Below, one piece after another: positions 51,223 through 60,148 of a stretch of 64,000 nucleotides of DNA. The stretch is taken from positions 38,646 to 102,645 of the forward strand of contig URPD01000002.1 in NCBI GenBank assembly GCA_900549645.1, read 5' to 3'. Under the pieces are notes generated by a model. That model saw nothing but the letters and a program-made list of their open reading frames with translations, made no database searches and had not been told where the DNA came from. Position 1 is the stretch's first letter. Every line of letters starts with the position of its first letter. A program made the position numbers and the translations under genes. Source of the DNA: an uncultured Eubacteriales bacterium (GTDB lineage: Bacteria > Bacillota > Clostridia > Oscillospirales > Oscillospiraceae).

Positions 51223-53217
51223 TTAATACTTGCCCCAGAAGGCAGGCAGCCAGATGATCATCTCGCCCATGCCGCGGTTATCCCACGCAAAGTACGGGAT
51301 CATTCTGAACTTGACGGGCTTGACCTCGGTGTCATCCAGAGTCTGATAGAGGGCGTCCTCGTCGTACCACTCGTCGTCCTCGAAGGTGAGACCCTCGGTC
51401 TCCAGAGTGACAAGCTCGTGACCCTTTATCGTCATCTTCGACTCCTCGAACTTCGCGTTGACGGGGATCATAATTCTGCCGAGATCCTTCGCCTCGGAGT
51501 CCATAGTCTCAACGCAGTACACCAGCGGGCCGCGCTCGACGGCAACCTGATTGAGGTCTTCCTCGACCTTGGTGTGGGCGATGGTGAGACGCGGGGTGAG
51601 ATCCATGTCAAGCTCGACGACGGTGTTTGCTATATCCTCGACGCGTACGTCGAAGTAGCTTTCCGCGGACTTCTTGTCAAGCTCCGCAACGACCGCACCG
51701 TTGACGCTGACCTTGCCCTTGCGCAGCCAGCCGGGGATACGAAGCTTGAGCGTGAAGGGAACGTTGTTCTCAACATCCTCGAAGCGGAAGCGGATCTTGC
51801 CGCACCAAGGATACTTGGTCTCCTGGCGGAGCGTGAATTTCGCGCCGTTTGCAAGGGCGGCCTTCAGATGGCTCTCGCCGTACATGCCGAGCCAGACGGC
51901 GTCGTCGGACTGCATGTATGCGTACTCGCTCGATTCTGTGATGAAGCGCGCCATGTTCGGAGGGCAGCAGAAGCAGGACATGGTGTTGACTCTGGTACGC
52001 GGCCAGATGACCTCGTAGTCCAGCTCCTCGGTGCGGCGGAGCATGTTCTCGTAGAAATACTTGTCGCCGTCGAGGCTGACGGACGCGATGGTCAGGTTGA
52101 GCATGGTGCGCTCGATGAGGTCGAAGTACTTTGCCTTCGGGTCAAGCGAGAACATGCGGAGATTCCACATGATGGAGCCGAGCGCGCCGCAGGTCTCGTT
52201 ATAGGCGGTGATGTTCGGCAGCTGGTACTCATAGCCGTAGGCCTGATGCACGAAGCTGACCTTTGCGCCGTTGAGATACGGGAACAGGCCGTAAGGCGAG
52301 TTGCCGGTGTACAGCGCGGCGTTGCCGCCGTTGAGGTAGGTTTTCTGCATGAAGCCGTTCTTCCACACTCTGTCGAGCATGGCTCTGTACTCCTCGTCGC
52401 CGGTCTCGGCGTAGAGGTCGGCAACGCCGGCATACAGATAGGTGGAGCGGACGCAGTGACCCATGATCTTCTTGTGGGAGCGCAGCGGAGTGGCGTCCTG
52501 ATTGTCGAAGGAGCCGTCCTTGACCAGATCGCGCACCGCGACGGCCATCTTTGCGATTTCAAGGAATTCCTTGTCGCCGGTGGTGCGGTACAGCTCTACC
52601 AGACCCATGTAGTGGGAGGGGCAGACCTCGGTCTTGGCTTCGCCCGCGTCGAGGAAGCCCTGATACATGGTGCGCAGGTATCCCGCCGCCTTTATCGCTA
52701 TCTTCAGGAACGCGTCCTTGCCGGTAACGCGCTTATAGGTGCAGGCCGCCGTGAACAGGTGGCCGAAGTTATAGCACTCGAAATCGTTGATATCGCCCAG
52801 ACGGGAGCTGTCGCCGTCGGTTCTCTTGCGGTCGGCGATTATCTGCTTGGTGGAGATATAGCCGTCGGGCTGCTGGCACTTGCCGATAAGCTCTATGTAA
52901 TCGTCAAGCTCTTCTTCAAGCTTCTTGTCGCGGCGCTTTGCAACGACATAAGTCGCCGCCTCAAGCCACTTGTAGAAGTCGCCGTCGCCGAAGGGGGTGC
53001 CTTCGTGATCGCCCTCGGCGATACCTGCCGCGACGCGGAAGTTCTCAACGACGTGGAACCAAGGATCCTTATCCTCAAACATTGCGCGGATGTGGGGCAC
53101 GGTGCTGTCGGCCGCGACGTCGAAACGCTCGCGCCAGAAGCCGCCGTCCCAGTCTACGTTCTCCTGCGCAACAGAATATACCTTTGCATACGGGCTTTTG
53201 CTGGTGTCAATTATCAT
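51223..53217 (-). CDS. GH127 family glycoside hydrolase (beta-L-arabinofuranosidase type)
   Basis: 664 residues, (alpha/alpha)6 barrel plus beta domains. The zinc/nucleophile set of GH127 is visible: E341 and C343 in NETCG, and C415, C417, C418 in SCFCCPP, matching HypBA1. Known activities include beta-L-arabinofuranosidase and, for a pectin RG-II enzyme, release of aceric acid. There is no signal peptide, so it acts on imported oligosaccharides in the cytoplasm. It precedes the TRAP genes in the same operon. Confidence 0.92.
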   Translation of the reverse strand: MIIDTSKSPYAKVYSVAQENVDWDGGFWRERFDVAADSTVPHIRAMFEDKDPWFHVVENFRVAAGIAEGDHEGTPFGDGDFYKWLEAATYVVAKRRDKKLEEELDDYIELIGKCQQPDGYISTKQIIADRKRTDGDSSRLGDINDFECYNFGHLFTAACTYKRVTGKDAFLKIAIKAAGYLRTMYQGFLDAGEAKTEVCPSHYMGLVELYRTTGDKEFLEIAKMAVAVRDLVKDGSFDNQDATPLRSHKKIMGHCVRSTYLYAGVADLYAETGDEEYRAMLDRVWKNGFMQKTYLNGGNAALYTGNSPYGLFPYLNGAKVSFVHQAYGYEYQLPNITAYNETCGALGSIMWNLRMFSLDPKAKYFDLIERTMLNLTIASVSLDGDKYFYENMLRRTEELDYEVIWPRTRVNTMSCFCCPPNMARFITESSEYAYMQSDDAVWLGMYGESHLKAALANGAKFTLRQETKYPWCGKIRFRFEDVENNVPFTLKLRIPGWLRKGKVSVNGAVVAELDKKSAESYFDVRVEDIANTVVELDMDLTPRLTIAHTKVEEDLNQVAVERGPLVYCVETMDSEAKDLGRIMIPVNAKFEESKMTIKGHELVTLETEGLTFEDDEWYDEDALYQTLDDTEVKPVKFRMIPYFAWDNRGMGEMIIWLPAFWGKY

Positions 53218-53256
53218 GTGATTTTCTCCTGTATACTACAAAGCTGAATAATTGAT

Positions 53257-53928
53257 TCAGATCAGGCCTTTACGCTCAAGCGCCTTTCTGAGCTCCGCAG
53301 CGCCGAAACGCGGGCTGCCGAGGAAGGGCTTGCCGAAGTGCTCGCGCAGATGCGGCTCGGCATAGGCCATGCTTCCCTGAGCAAGAACGATGACGTCCAC
53401 CTTGTCGATTATCTCCTCCGCGGCGCTGGTGAGGCGGGCGCGGAACTGATCCTGATCAAGGCCGAATGCGCCGTCAACAAGGCAGTCGACAAGCTCAACA
53501 TGCTTGCCGGCCTCGCGGGCAACGCGGGCGACCGTGTTCTTTGTCGGGGTCAGGGTGGTGGGCAGAGTAGCCATAACGCCGATGCGGGAGCCGAGGCGAA
53601 CCGCCTCGCGGCACATCTCCTCGTCAACGCGGACGATGGGAACGCCGATATAGCGGGCGGCGTCCTGCGCGCAGTCGGCAACCTCGCCGACGGAGGAGCA
53701 CAGGTTGAGCATCGCGTCAACGCCCTCTTCGGCGGCCTTCATGTACATGCCGATAAGGCGAGCCGCGGGAGCGGTGGTAACATAGCCCGCTTCGCGCACG
53801 TCAGCCAGAATGCTGGGATCCTGCAGACTGAGCATTTCAACGTCGTCGCCGAGCTGCTTTTTGACTTCTTCTTCCACCAGTTCGATAAGTTCCGGTGTCG
53901 TGCTTGTATAAATCAAACCAACTTTCAT
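53257..53928 (-). CDS. Asp/Glu racemase-superfamily protein
   Basis: 223 residues, two-domain racemase/decarboxylase fold. The first catalytic Cys is at C77 (LNLCSSVGEV). The position of the second catalytic Cys reads LAQGSMA (183-188), with no Cys, as in single-Cys members such as arylmalonate decarboxylase. So it may not be a two-base racemase. It is the first gene of the GH127-TRAP operon. GAGG precedes the ATG. Substrate unknown. Confidence 0.8.
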   Translation of the reverse strand: MKVGLIYTSTTPELIELVEEEVKKQLGDDVEMLSLQDPSILADVREAGYVTTAPAARLIGMYMKAAEEGVDAMLNLCSSVGEVADCAQDAARYIGVPIVRVDEEMCREAVRLGSRIGVMATLPTTLTPTKNTVARVAREAGKHVELVDCLVDGAFGLDQDQFRARLTSAAEEIIDKVDVIVLAQGSMAYAEPHLREHFGKPFLGSPRFGAAELRKALERKGLI

Positions 53929-53990
53929 TTTAAATCGCCTCGTTTTTCAGAATTTCTCTCTTCGGACGTACTACATCCTACCTTGTCAAT

Positions 53991-54019
53991 ATGATAACAT
54001 GCAATTTACAATCTGTAAA
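53991..54019 (-). promoter_or_regulatory. Promoter of the racemase-GH127-TRAP operon
   Basis: On the minus strand TTTACA (54014-54019), 17-base spacer, TATCAT (53991-53996). The -35 lies inside the palindrome at 54002-54022. Confidence 0.6.
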
Positions 54020-54022
54020 TTG
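54002..54022. promoter_or_regulatory. Perfect palindromic operator candidate
   Basis: Arms CAATTTACA and TGTAAATTG around ATC. It covers the -35 of the minus-strand promoter, the classical position for repression. A GntR- or LacI-type dimer is plausible; no regulator gene is nearby. Confidence 0.6.
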
Positions 54023-54053
54023 GAAGTATTGCTGAGAATTGAGTCCATTTTTT

Positions 54054-54089
54054 ATTAACAATGCCTATAAATAAATTAACACTGCCTAT
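54054..54089. promoter_or_regulatory. 15-bp direct repeat with 21-bp period (AraC-type site candidate)
   Basis: ATTAACAATGCCTAT (54054-54068) and ATTAACACTGCCTAT (54075-54089) differ at one position and are spaced exactly two helical turns apart, as in AraC-family half-sites. It lies between the two divergent promoters. The rest of 54090-54170 shows nothing clear. Confidence 0.55.
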
Positions 54090-54176
54090 TGATAGCGCTC
54101 ACTCACACATTTTTGTCCTCCCTGCGGGCCGTTCGTCAATACGCCGATGCGGCGCCGGTCTTGTGAAAATATTCTC

Positions 54177-54204
54177 TTGAAATTAAATCCTTTTATGATA
54201 TACT
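54177..54204 (+). promoter_or_regulatory. Promoter of the rhamnosidase operon
   Basis: TTGAAA (54177-54182), 16-base spacer, TATACT (54199-54204), 55 bases before the rhamnosidase ATG. Confidence 0.6.
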
Positions 54205-54259
54205 CGAATTAACATAGTACATATGACGTGGGCAGAAAAACACAGAAGGGAGCAGGCAT

Positions 54260-56911
54260 ATGCTGAATCTTGACAAGCTGCTGATCAACTACATGGACTC
54301 CCCCTCCGGAGTGGAGCGCGAGCCGGTCATCGGCTGGAAGCTCAGCTCCGACCGGCGGAATGTGACCCAGCATTCATATAGAATACGCATCAGCGAATCC
54401 CCCTCCTTCGACGAGTGCGTGTTCGATTCCGGCGAGGTAGTCTCCGACGAATCGGCGCACGTCCGCCCGAAGGCCGGGCTGAAAAGCATAAAGAGATACT
54501 ACATCCGTGCGGAAGTCACCGACGACGCCGGAGAAAAGGCCGCCGGCAACAGCAGCTTCATCACCGCCTATATGGATAACAGCGAGTGGGCGGGTGAATT
54601 CATAACTGCCGAGCAGGAGGCCGACAAGGACGAAAGTTTCGGAACACTGCTCCGCAAGGAGTTTTATATCGACTCGCTGCCGCAGGCCGCGTACTTTGTC
54701 GGCACGGCGCACGGCCTGTACATCCCGTATCTGAACGGCAGAAAAATCGGTGGCGACGTCCTCGCCCCCGGCTGGACGTCCTACAACAAACACCTGCTTT
54801 ATCAGGTATACGACATAAGCGGCGAGCTGCTTCCCGGCGCCAACGCCCTCGGCGTGTCGCTCGGCGCGGGCTGGTACAAGGGAAAGATGAGCTACAACCT
54901 CAACCGCAACCACTACGGCACGCGCACCGCCTTCGGCGGCTGCATAATTCTGGACTACGCTGGCGGGCGCAGGGTCGTTATCGGCAGCGACTCAAGCTGG
55001 AAAGGCTCGCGCAGTCCGATCCTGTTCTCCGAGATATACGACGGCGAGACCTACGACGCGCGGCTGGAGCAGCCGGGCTGGAACAAGCCCGGTTTCGACG
55101 ATTCCGCGTGGTCTCCGGTCGAGACCGTCGCGCAGGATGTCTCCGTGCTCGCGCCCACGCGCGGCAAGGGGATTCAGATCATAGACTCCTTCACGCCGCG
55201 CCTGATGACCACGCCGCGCGGCGAAACCGTGCTCGACTTCGGGCAGAATCTCTCCGGCTGGTGCCGCTTCAAAATAGAGTCCGCGCCACGCGGCGGCAAG
55301 GCCGTCATGCGCTTTTTCGAGACGCTTGACGCCGACGGCAACGTCTACACCGCAAATCTCCGCACCGCGAAGCAGACCGTGGATTACACCTGCGGCGGCG
55401 GGGGCGCGGAATATCAGCCGAGCTTTACCTACCACGGCTTCAGATACGCGCAGATACTGGAATGGCCCTGCGAGGTCTGCGCCGAGGACTTCACCGCGCT
55501 CGTGCTGCACACAGCGATGGACGAGACCGGCTCCTTCGTCTGCTCTAATCCGCTTCTCAACCAGCTTCAGCACAACATTCTCTGGAGCATGAAGGGCAAT
55601 TCCCTCGACGTCCCCACCGACTGCCCTCAGCGCGACGAGCGTCTGGGCTGGACGGGTGACGTGCAGATTTTTTGCAGCACGGCCATGTTCCTGATGAACG
55701 CGTATTCGTTCTATGCCAAGTGGCTCCGCGACGTAGCATTCGACCAGACCGAGGACGGCGCGGTCGCGCACATTGTGCCGGACATTGTCTCCGGCAAGAG
55801 CGACGAGGACTGGCTGACCAAGCAGGGCTGCAGCGGCGCATCCGCATGGGCGGACGTCGACATCATCCTCCCGTGGAACCTCTACCTCACCTACGGCGAC
55901 ACCGGCATCATCCGCCAGCAGTACGAGTCGATGAAGCGCTGGATAGATTTTATGACGGCGCACAGCAGCGAGGGCTGCCTGTTCTCCTACAAGCTGCAAT
56001 TCGGCGACTGGGTCGCGCTCGACGCGGAGGAGGGCAGCTACTTCGGCGCAACGCCCACGGCCTACACCTGTGCCGCGTTCTACTGCTATTCTACCCGGCT
56101 ATTTGCGAAAATGGCCGCGGTCCTCGGCAAGGCCGAGGATGCGGCGCACTACGGCAGACTTGCCGAGGAGCTGCGCAAGTCCTTCAACGAGCACTTTGTG
56201 AATCCCGACGGCACGCTGACAGTCAAAACGCAGACCGCGCACATCGTCGCGCTGCATCTTGACCTTGTCCCAAGCGAGTTCCGTCCCAAGCTCGCCGCAG
56301 AGCTGAAGCGACTGCTTGACGCAAACGGCGGCCATCTGCTCACCGGCTTTATCGGTACGCCGTATTTCTGCCACGCGCTCAGCGACAACGGCTATGTACG
56401 CGACGCGTACAGCCTGCTGCTGAAGGACGATTTTCCGAGCTGGCTGTATCAGGTGAAAAAAGGCGCGACCACCGTCTGGGAGCACTGGGACGGGCTGAAG
56501 CCCGACGGCACCATGTGGAGCCCCGACATGAACTCCTTCAACCACTATTCCTACGGCTCCGTGGGCGACTGGATGTACAAGGACATCGGCGGACTGTGCG
56601 TCGAAGAGGCCGCCCCCGGCTACAAGCATTTCACCATACGCCCGCGCATGGACTCCCGCATCGGCTGGGCAGAGCTGCGCTACGACAGCATATACGGCCA
56701 GATCCTCTCCCGCTGGGACAGAAGCGGCAGCGCGGTCTCGCTGAAGATAAGTGTCCCGGCAAACACCGGAGCGCGGGTCGTTCTGGAGGACGCGCTCTGT
56801 ATCACCGCCACCGGCGGACTGAATTTCAGTCAGGACGGCGGGGCGCTCTGCGCCGATGCCGGTTCCGGAACCTACATTATAAATTACACCGTCGATATCG
56901 ACGGACAATAA
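54260..56911 (+). CDS. GH78 alpha-L-rhamnosidase
   Basis: 883 residues with the full GH78 layout: N-terminal beta-sandwich domains (RIRISESPSFDECVFDSGEV; AYFVGTAHGLYIPYLNGRKIGGDVLAPGWTSYNKHLLYQVYD), the catalytic barrel with CPQRDERLGWTGD (about 455-467) and KGATTVWEHWDG, and a C-terminal beta domain. It releases L-rhamnose from plant glycans or flavonoid glycosides. With no signal peptide it is cytoplasmic, so it trims imported glycosides. AGGGAG precedes the ATG; first gene of the plus-strand arm. Confidence 0.93.
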   Translation: MLNLDKLLINYMDSPSGVEREPVIGWKLSSDRRNVTQHSYRIRISESPSFDECVFDSGEVVSDESAHVRPKAGLKSIKRYYIRAEVTDDAGEKAAGNSSFITAYMDNSEWAGEFITAEQEADKDESFGTLLRKEFYIDSLPQAAYFVGTAHGLYIPYLNGRKIGGDVLAPGWTSYNKHLLYQVYDISGELLPGANALGVSLGAGWYKGKMSYNLNRNHYGTRTAFGGCIILDYAGGRRVVIGSDSSWKGSRSPILFSEIYDGETYDARLEQPGWNKPGFDDSAWSPVETVAQDVSVLAPTRGKGIQIIDSFTPRLMTTPRGETVLDFGQNLSGWCRFKIESAPRGGKAVMRFFETLDADGNVYTANLRTAKQTVDYTCGGGGAEYQPSFTYHGFRYAQILEWPCEVCAEDFTALVLHTAMDETGSFVCSNPLLNQLQHNILWSMKGNSLDVPTDCPQRDERLGWTGDVQIFCSTAMFLMNAYSFYAKWLRDVAFDQTEDGAVAHIVPDIVSGKSDEDWLTKQGCSGASAWADVDIILPWNLYLTYGDTGIIRQQYESMKRWIDFMTAHSSEGCLFSYKLQFGDWVALDAEEGSYFGATPTAYTCAAFYCYSTRLFAKMAAVLGKAEDAAHYGRLAEELRKSFNEHFVNPDGTLTVKTQTAHIVALHLDLVPSEFRPKLAAELKRLLDANGGHLLTGFIGTPYFCHALSDNGYVRDAYSLLLKDDFPSWLYQVKKGATTVWEHWDGLKPDGTMWSPDMNSFNHYSYGSVGDWMYKDIGGLCVEEAAPGYKHFTIRPRMDSRIGWAELRYDSIYGQILSRWDRSGSAVSLKISVPANTGARVVLEDALCITATGGLNFSQDGGALCADAGSGTYIINYTVDIDGQ

Positions 56912-56932
56912 CATACAACACAGGAGGCGTCT

Positions 56933-58336
56933 ATGAACAACAAGATCAAAATCGGCTTTGCTCCCACCCGCAGAAGCATTTTTTCAGCCCCGGACGCAAT
57001 CAAATACGCCAATCTGACCCGCGCGAAGCTGGATGAGCTGGGCATCGAATACGTTGATATCACGGATATCAACGACGAAGGTCTGCTCTACGACGAAAAC
57101 GACCGTCTGCGCATGGTAGAGAAATTCCGCGCCGCCAAGGTGGACGGGCTTTTCGTGCCGCACACCAATTTCGGCACGGAGTACGAGGTTGCCCGCCTCG
57201 CAAAGGCTCTGAACGTGCCGGTGCTGCTCTGGGGGCCGCGCGACGAGCGCCCCGACGAGAACGGCGTCCGCCTCAGAGACAGCCAGTGCGGCCTGTTCGC
57301 AACGGGCAAGGTACTGCGCCGGTTTCAGGTTCCGTTCACCTATATGACAAACTGCCGCCTCGACGATGAGGAATTCGAGCGCGGGATACGGCTATTCATT
57401 GCGGTGTGCCGCACGGTAAGGACTTTCCGAAGCACACGCATCCTCCAGATCGCGCCGCGCCCCTACGACTTCTGGTCAACCATGTGCAATGAGGGCGAGC
57501 TGCTTGAGAAGTTCAACATTCAGCTCGCGCCCATCCCCATGACCGAGCTTATTCAGGCGGTCAAGAGTGCGAAGGCAGAGGGCAAAAGCGTCCGCGAGAC
57601 GGTCGACTACTGCCGCTCGTGCATGGACATCGCCATAAGCGATGAGCAGCTGGAAAACGTGGCGGCGCTCAAGGTCGGCATGAAGGCGCTGGCTGCGAAA
57701 TACCACTGCAATGCCATCGCCATCCAGTGCTGGAACGCGCTTCAGGACGAGCTGGGCATCATGCCCTGTGCGGCGAACTCTCTGCTCAACGAGGAGAGCA
57801 TCCCCACCGTCTGCGAAACGGATATCCACGGCGCGATCACGGCTCTGCTCGTCGAGGCCGCGTCCCGCGAGAACAAGCGCAGCTTCTTCGCCGACTGGAC
57901 AGTGCGCCATCCCGACAACGAAAACGGCGAGCTGCTTCAGCACTGCGGCCCGTGGCCGATCTCCGTCGCCGCCGAGAAGCCCACCATCTGCTACCCGCTC
58001 GCTTTCTCTTACCCCGGCGCTGTCGCGGCCGAGGCGAAGAAGGGGCTTGTCACTCTCGCCCGCTTCGACGGCGACAACGGCGAATACTCGCTGCTGCTCG
58101 GCAACGCCAAGGGCATCGACGGCCCGTACACCAAGGGCACCTACCTCTGGGTCGAGGTCGAAAACCTCAAGCGTCTGGAAGCAAAGCTCGTGGAGGGGCC
58201 GTACATCCACCACTGCGTCGGCATCCACGAGGACGTCGTGCCGGTGCTGTACGAGGCGTGCAAGTACATCGGCGTAAAGCCCGACCTTTACGACCCCATC
58301 GAGGAGAAGGTCAAGGCATATCTTCGCGGCGAATAA
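56933..58336 (+). CDS. L-fucose/L-arabinose isomerase-family protein
   Basis: 467 residues, FucI/AraA-like fold: IKIGFAPTRRSIFSAPDAIKYAN at the N-terminus, WNALQDELGIMPCAANSLLNEESIPTVCETDIHGA in the core with the likely metal-site Glu and Asp (ETD), and a C-terminal beta domain. These enzymes interconvert aldoses and ketoses with a divalent metal. It is shorter than FucI and not a close match to AraA as I know it, so the sugar is open. It lies between the rhamnosidase and transketolase genes. Confidence 0.82.
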   Translation: MNNKIKIGFAPTRRSIFSAPDAIKYANLTRAKLDELGIEYVDITDINDEGLLYDENDRLRMVEKFRAAKVDGLFVPHTNFGTEYEVARLAKALNVPVLLWGPRDERPDENGVRLRDSQCGLFATGKVLRRFQVPFTYMTNCRLDDEEFERGIRLFIAVCRTVRTFRSTRILQIAPRPYDFWSTMCNEGELLEKFNIQLAPIPMTELIQAVKSAKAEGKSVRETVDYCRSCMDIAISDEQLENVAALKVGMKALAAKYHCNAIAIQCWNALQDELGIMPCAANSLLNEESIPTVCETDIHGAITALLVEAASRENKRSFFADWTVRHPDNENGELLQHCGPWPISVAAEKPTICYPLAFSYPGAVAAEAKKGLVTLARFDGDNGEYSLLLGNAKGIDGPYTKGTYLWVEVENLKRLEAKLVEGPYIHHCVGIHEDVVPVLYEACKYIGVKPDLYDPIEEKVKAYLRGE

Positions 58337-58366
58337 GCCCGCGCGGCATGGAAAGGATCTGATAAC

Positions 58367-59200
58367 ATGAGTGAAAATCTCGCTGTAAAGGCGTATGAGC
58401 TGCGGCAGAACATTCTCGATATCGTCATGGCCGGTAAATGCGGCCACATCGGCGGCGACATGAGCGTCATAGACATTCTGACTGTGCTGTACGACAGGAT
58501 GAACGTCTCCCCTGAGCATCCGGACGACCCTGACCGGGATCGTTTCGTGCTCAGCAAGGGGCACTGCGTCGAGGCGCTTTACGCGGTTCTCTGCGACAAG
58601 GGCTTCCTTCCTCTCGACGATATTCTCGCTACCTATTCTAAATTTGGCTCCAAATACATAGGCCATCCGGTCAACAAGCTCCCCGGCATCGAGATGAATT
58701 CCGGTGCGCTAGGTCACGGGCTGGCCGTTAGCGTCGGGATGGCGCTGGCCGGAAAGATGGACGAGCGCGGCTACCGCATCTACACCGTCATGGGCGACGG
58801 CGAGCTTGCGGAAGGCTCCGTCTGGGAGGCCGCCATGGCCGCCGGGCACTACAAGCTCGATAACCTCTGCGCCGTCATCGACCGCAACGAGCTTCAGATC
58901 TCCGGCCCGACGGAGAGCGTGATGTCTCAGATGCCGCTGACACAGCGCTTCGAGGCTTTCGGCTGGCATGTCGTCAACGTCGCCGACGGAAACGACGTCG
59001 CGCAACTTGGCGCGGCCTTCGACGAGGCGGAGCGCACTCACGGCGCGCCCACGCTCGTCATCGCGCACACCGTCAAGGGCTGCGGCAGCGCGGTGATGGA
59101 GAACAAGGCTTCTTGGCACCACAAGGTGCCGACACCTGAGGAATACGCGCAGATCGCGGCCGATCTCGCCGCCGGAAAGGAGCGTCTGAGCCATGAATAA
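58367..59200 (+). CDS. Split transketolase, N-terminal (TPP pyrophosphate-binding) subunit
   Basis: 277 residues. TPP/Mg motif GDGELAEGSVWEAAMAAGHYKLDNLCAVIDRNELQISG and GHIGGDMSVIDILTVLY, KGH, and GALGHGLAVSVGMALAGK identify the transketolase N-terminal half. It needs the next gene for activity. Split transketolases in sugar operons often act on unusual ketose phosphates, e.g. AptA of apulose-4-phosphate transketolase. It overlaps the next gene by 8 bases. Confidence 0.92.
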   Translation: MSENLAVKAYELRQNILDIVMAGKCGHIGGDMSVIDILTVLYDRMNVSPEHPDDPDRDRFVLSKGHCVEALYAVLCDKGFLPLDDILATYSKFGSKYIGHPVNKLPGIEMNSGALGHGLAVSVGMALAGKMDERGYRIYTVMGDGELAEGSVWEAAMAAGHYKLDNLCAVIDRNELQISGPTESVMSQMPLTQRFEAFGWHVVNVADGNDVAQLGAAFDEAERTHGAPTLVIAHTVKGCGSAVMENKASWHHKVPTPEEYAQIAADLAAGKERLSHE

Positions 59201-60146
59201 AATAGCGAACAGAGCAGTTATGTGCGAAGTGCTCATGGAGCGCGCCGCGAAGGATCGGGACGTCGTCGTCCTTTGCAGCGACTCCCGCGGCAGCGCGTCC
59301 CTCGCGCCGTACGCGGAGCGGTTCCCGGAGCAGTTTGTCGAGGTCGGCATCGCGGAACAGGATCTCGTCGGCATCGCCGCGGGGCTTGCCGCCTGCGGGA
59401 AGAAAGCCTACGCCGTCTCCCCCGCGAGCTTCATCTCCGCCCGCTCCTACGAGCAGGTCAAGGTCGACTGCGCCTACTCCAACACAAACGTAAAGCTCGT
59501 GGGCATTTCCGGCGGCATCAGCTACGGCGCGCTCGGCATGACCCACCACTCTGCGCAGGATATCGCGGGCATGTCCGCGATCCCGAATATGCGCGTATAT
59601 CTCCCCTCTGACCGGCACCAGACCCGCGTGCTGTTCGAGGCGCTGCTGGACGACGCCAAGCCCGCGTACATCCGCCTCGGCAGGAATCCCGTCGAGGACG
59701 TGTACGAGGAAGGGCAGCTCGAAGCTTTCAAACTCGACCGCGCCATCAAGCTCCGCGAGGGCGGCGACGCGAGCATCATCGCCTGCGGCGAGACGGTTCG
59801 CCCCGCGCTCGACGCGGCGGCGCTGCTGGCAGCCGAGGGAATAAACTGCGCCGTCATAGACATGTACTGCGTGAAGCCGCTGGACTCCGAAGCCGTTCTC
59901 GCCGAGGCAAGGGCGACCGGGCACATCGTCACCGTTGAGGAGCACAGCCCATTCGGCGGACTGGGCGCCGCGGTCAGTCAGGTCGTCTCCGCGAACCATC
60001 CCTGCTATGTCACCAATCTCTCCCTGCCCGATGAGGCGCTTATCGCCGGAAGCTCGCGGGAGCTTTTCGCCCACTACGGCCTTGACGCGGCCGGCATCGC
60101 CGCCGCGGTCAGGCGCAGTGTTGCGCCGCGCGCGGGGGAGAAATAA
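59193..60146 (+). CDS. Split transketolase, C-terminal (pyrimidine-binding) subunit
   Basis: 317 residues: pyrimidine domain with VEVGIAEQDLVGIAAGLAACGKKAYA (the activating Glu in GIAEQ) and the C-terminal domain VTVEEHSPFGGLGAAV. It completes the TPP site of the upstream subunit. The operon places it directly before an FGGY kinase, 2 bases away. Confidence 0.92.
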   Translation: MNKIANRAVMCEVLMERAAKDRDVVVLCSDSRGSASLAPYAERFPEQFVEVGIAEQDLVGIAAGLAACGKKAYAVSPASFISARSYEQVKVDCAYSNTNVKLVGISGGISYGALGMTHHSAQDIAGMSAIPNMRVYLPSDRHQTRVLFEALLDDAKPAYIRLGRNPVEDVYEEGQLEAFKLDRAIKLREGGDASIIACGETVRPALDAAALLAAEGINCAVIDMYCVKPLDSEAVLAEARATGHIVTVEEHSPFGGLGAAVSQVVSANHPCYVTNLSLPDEALIAGSSRELFAHYGLDAAGIAAAVRRSVAPRAGEK

Positions 60147-60148
60147 GG

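Noticed and set aside
50920..53247. A 775-codon open frame on the plus strand opposite the GH127 and DctP genes
   Set aside because: It is antisense to two clear genes, has no ribosome site or recognisable domain, and is explained by G+C-rich codon bias.
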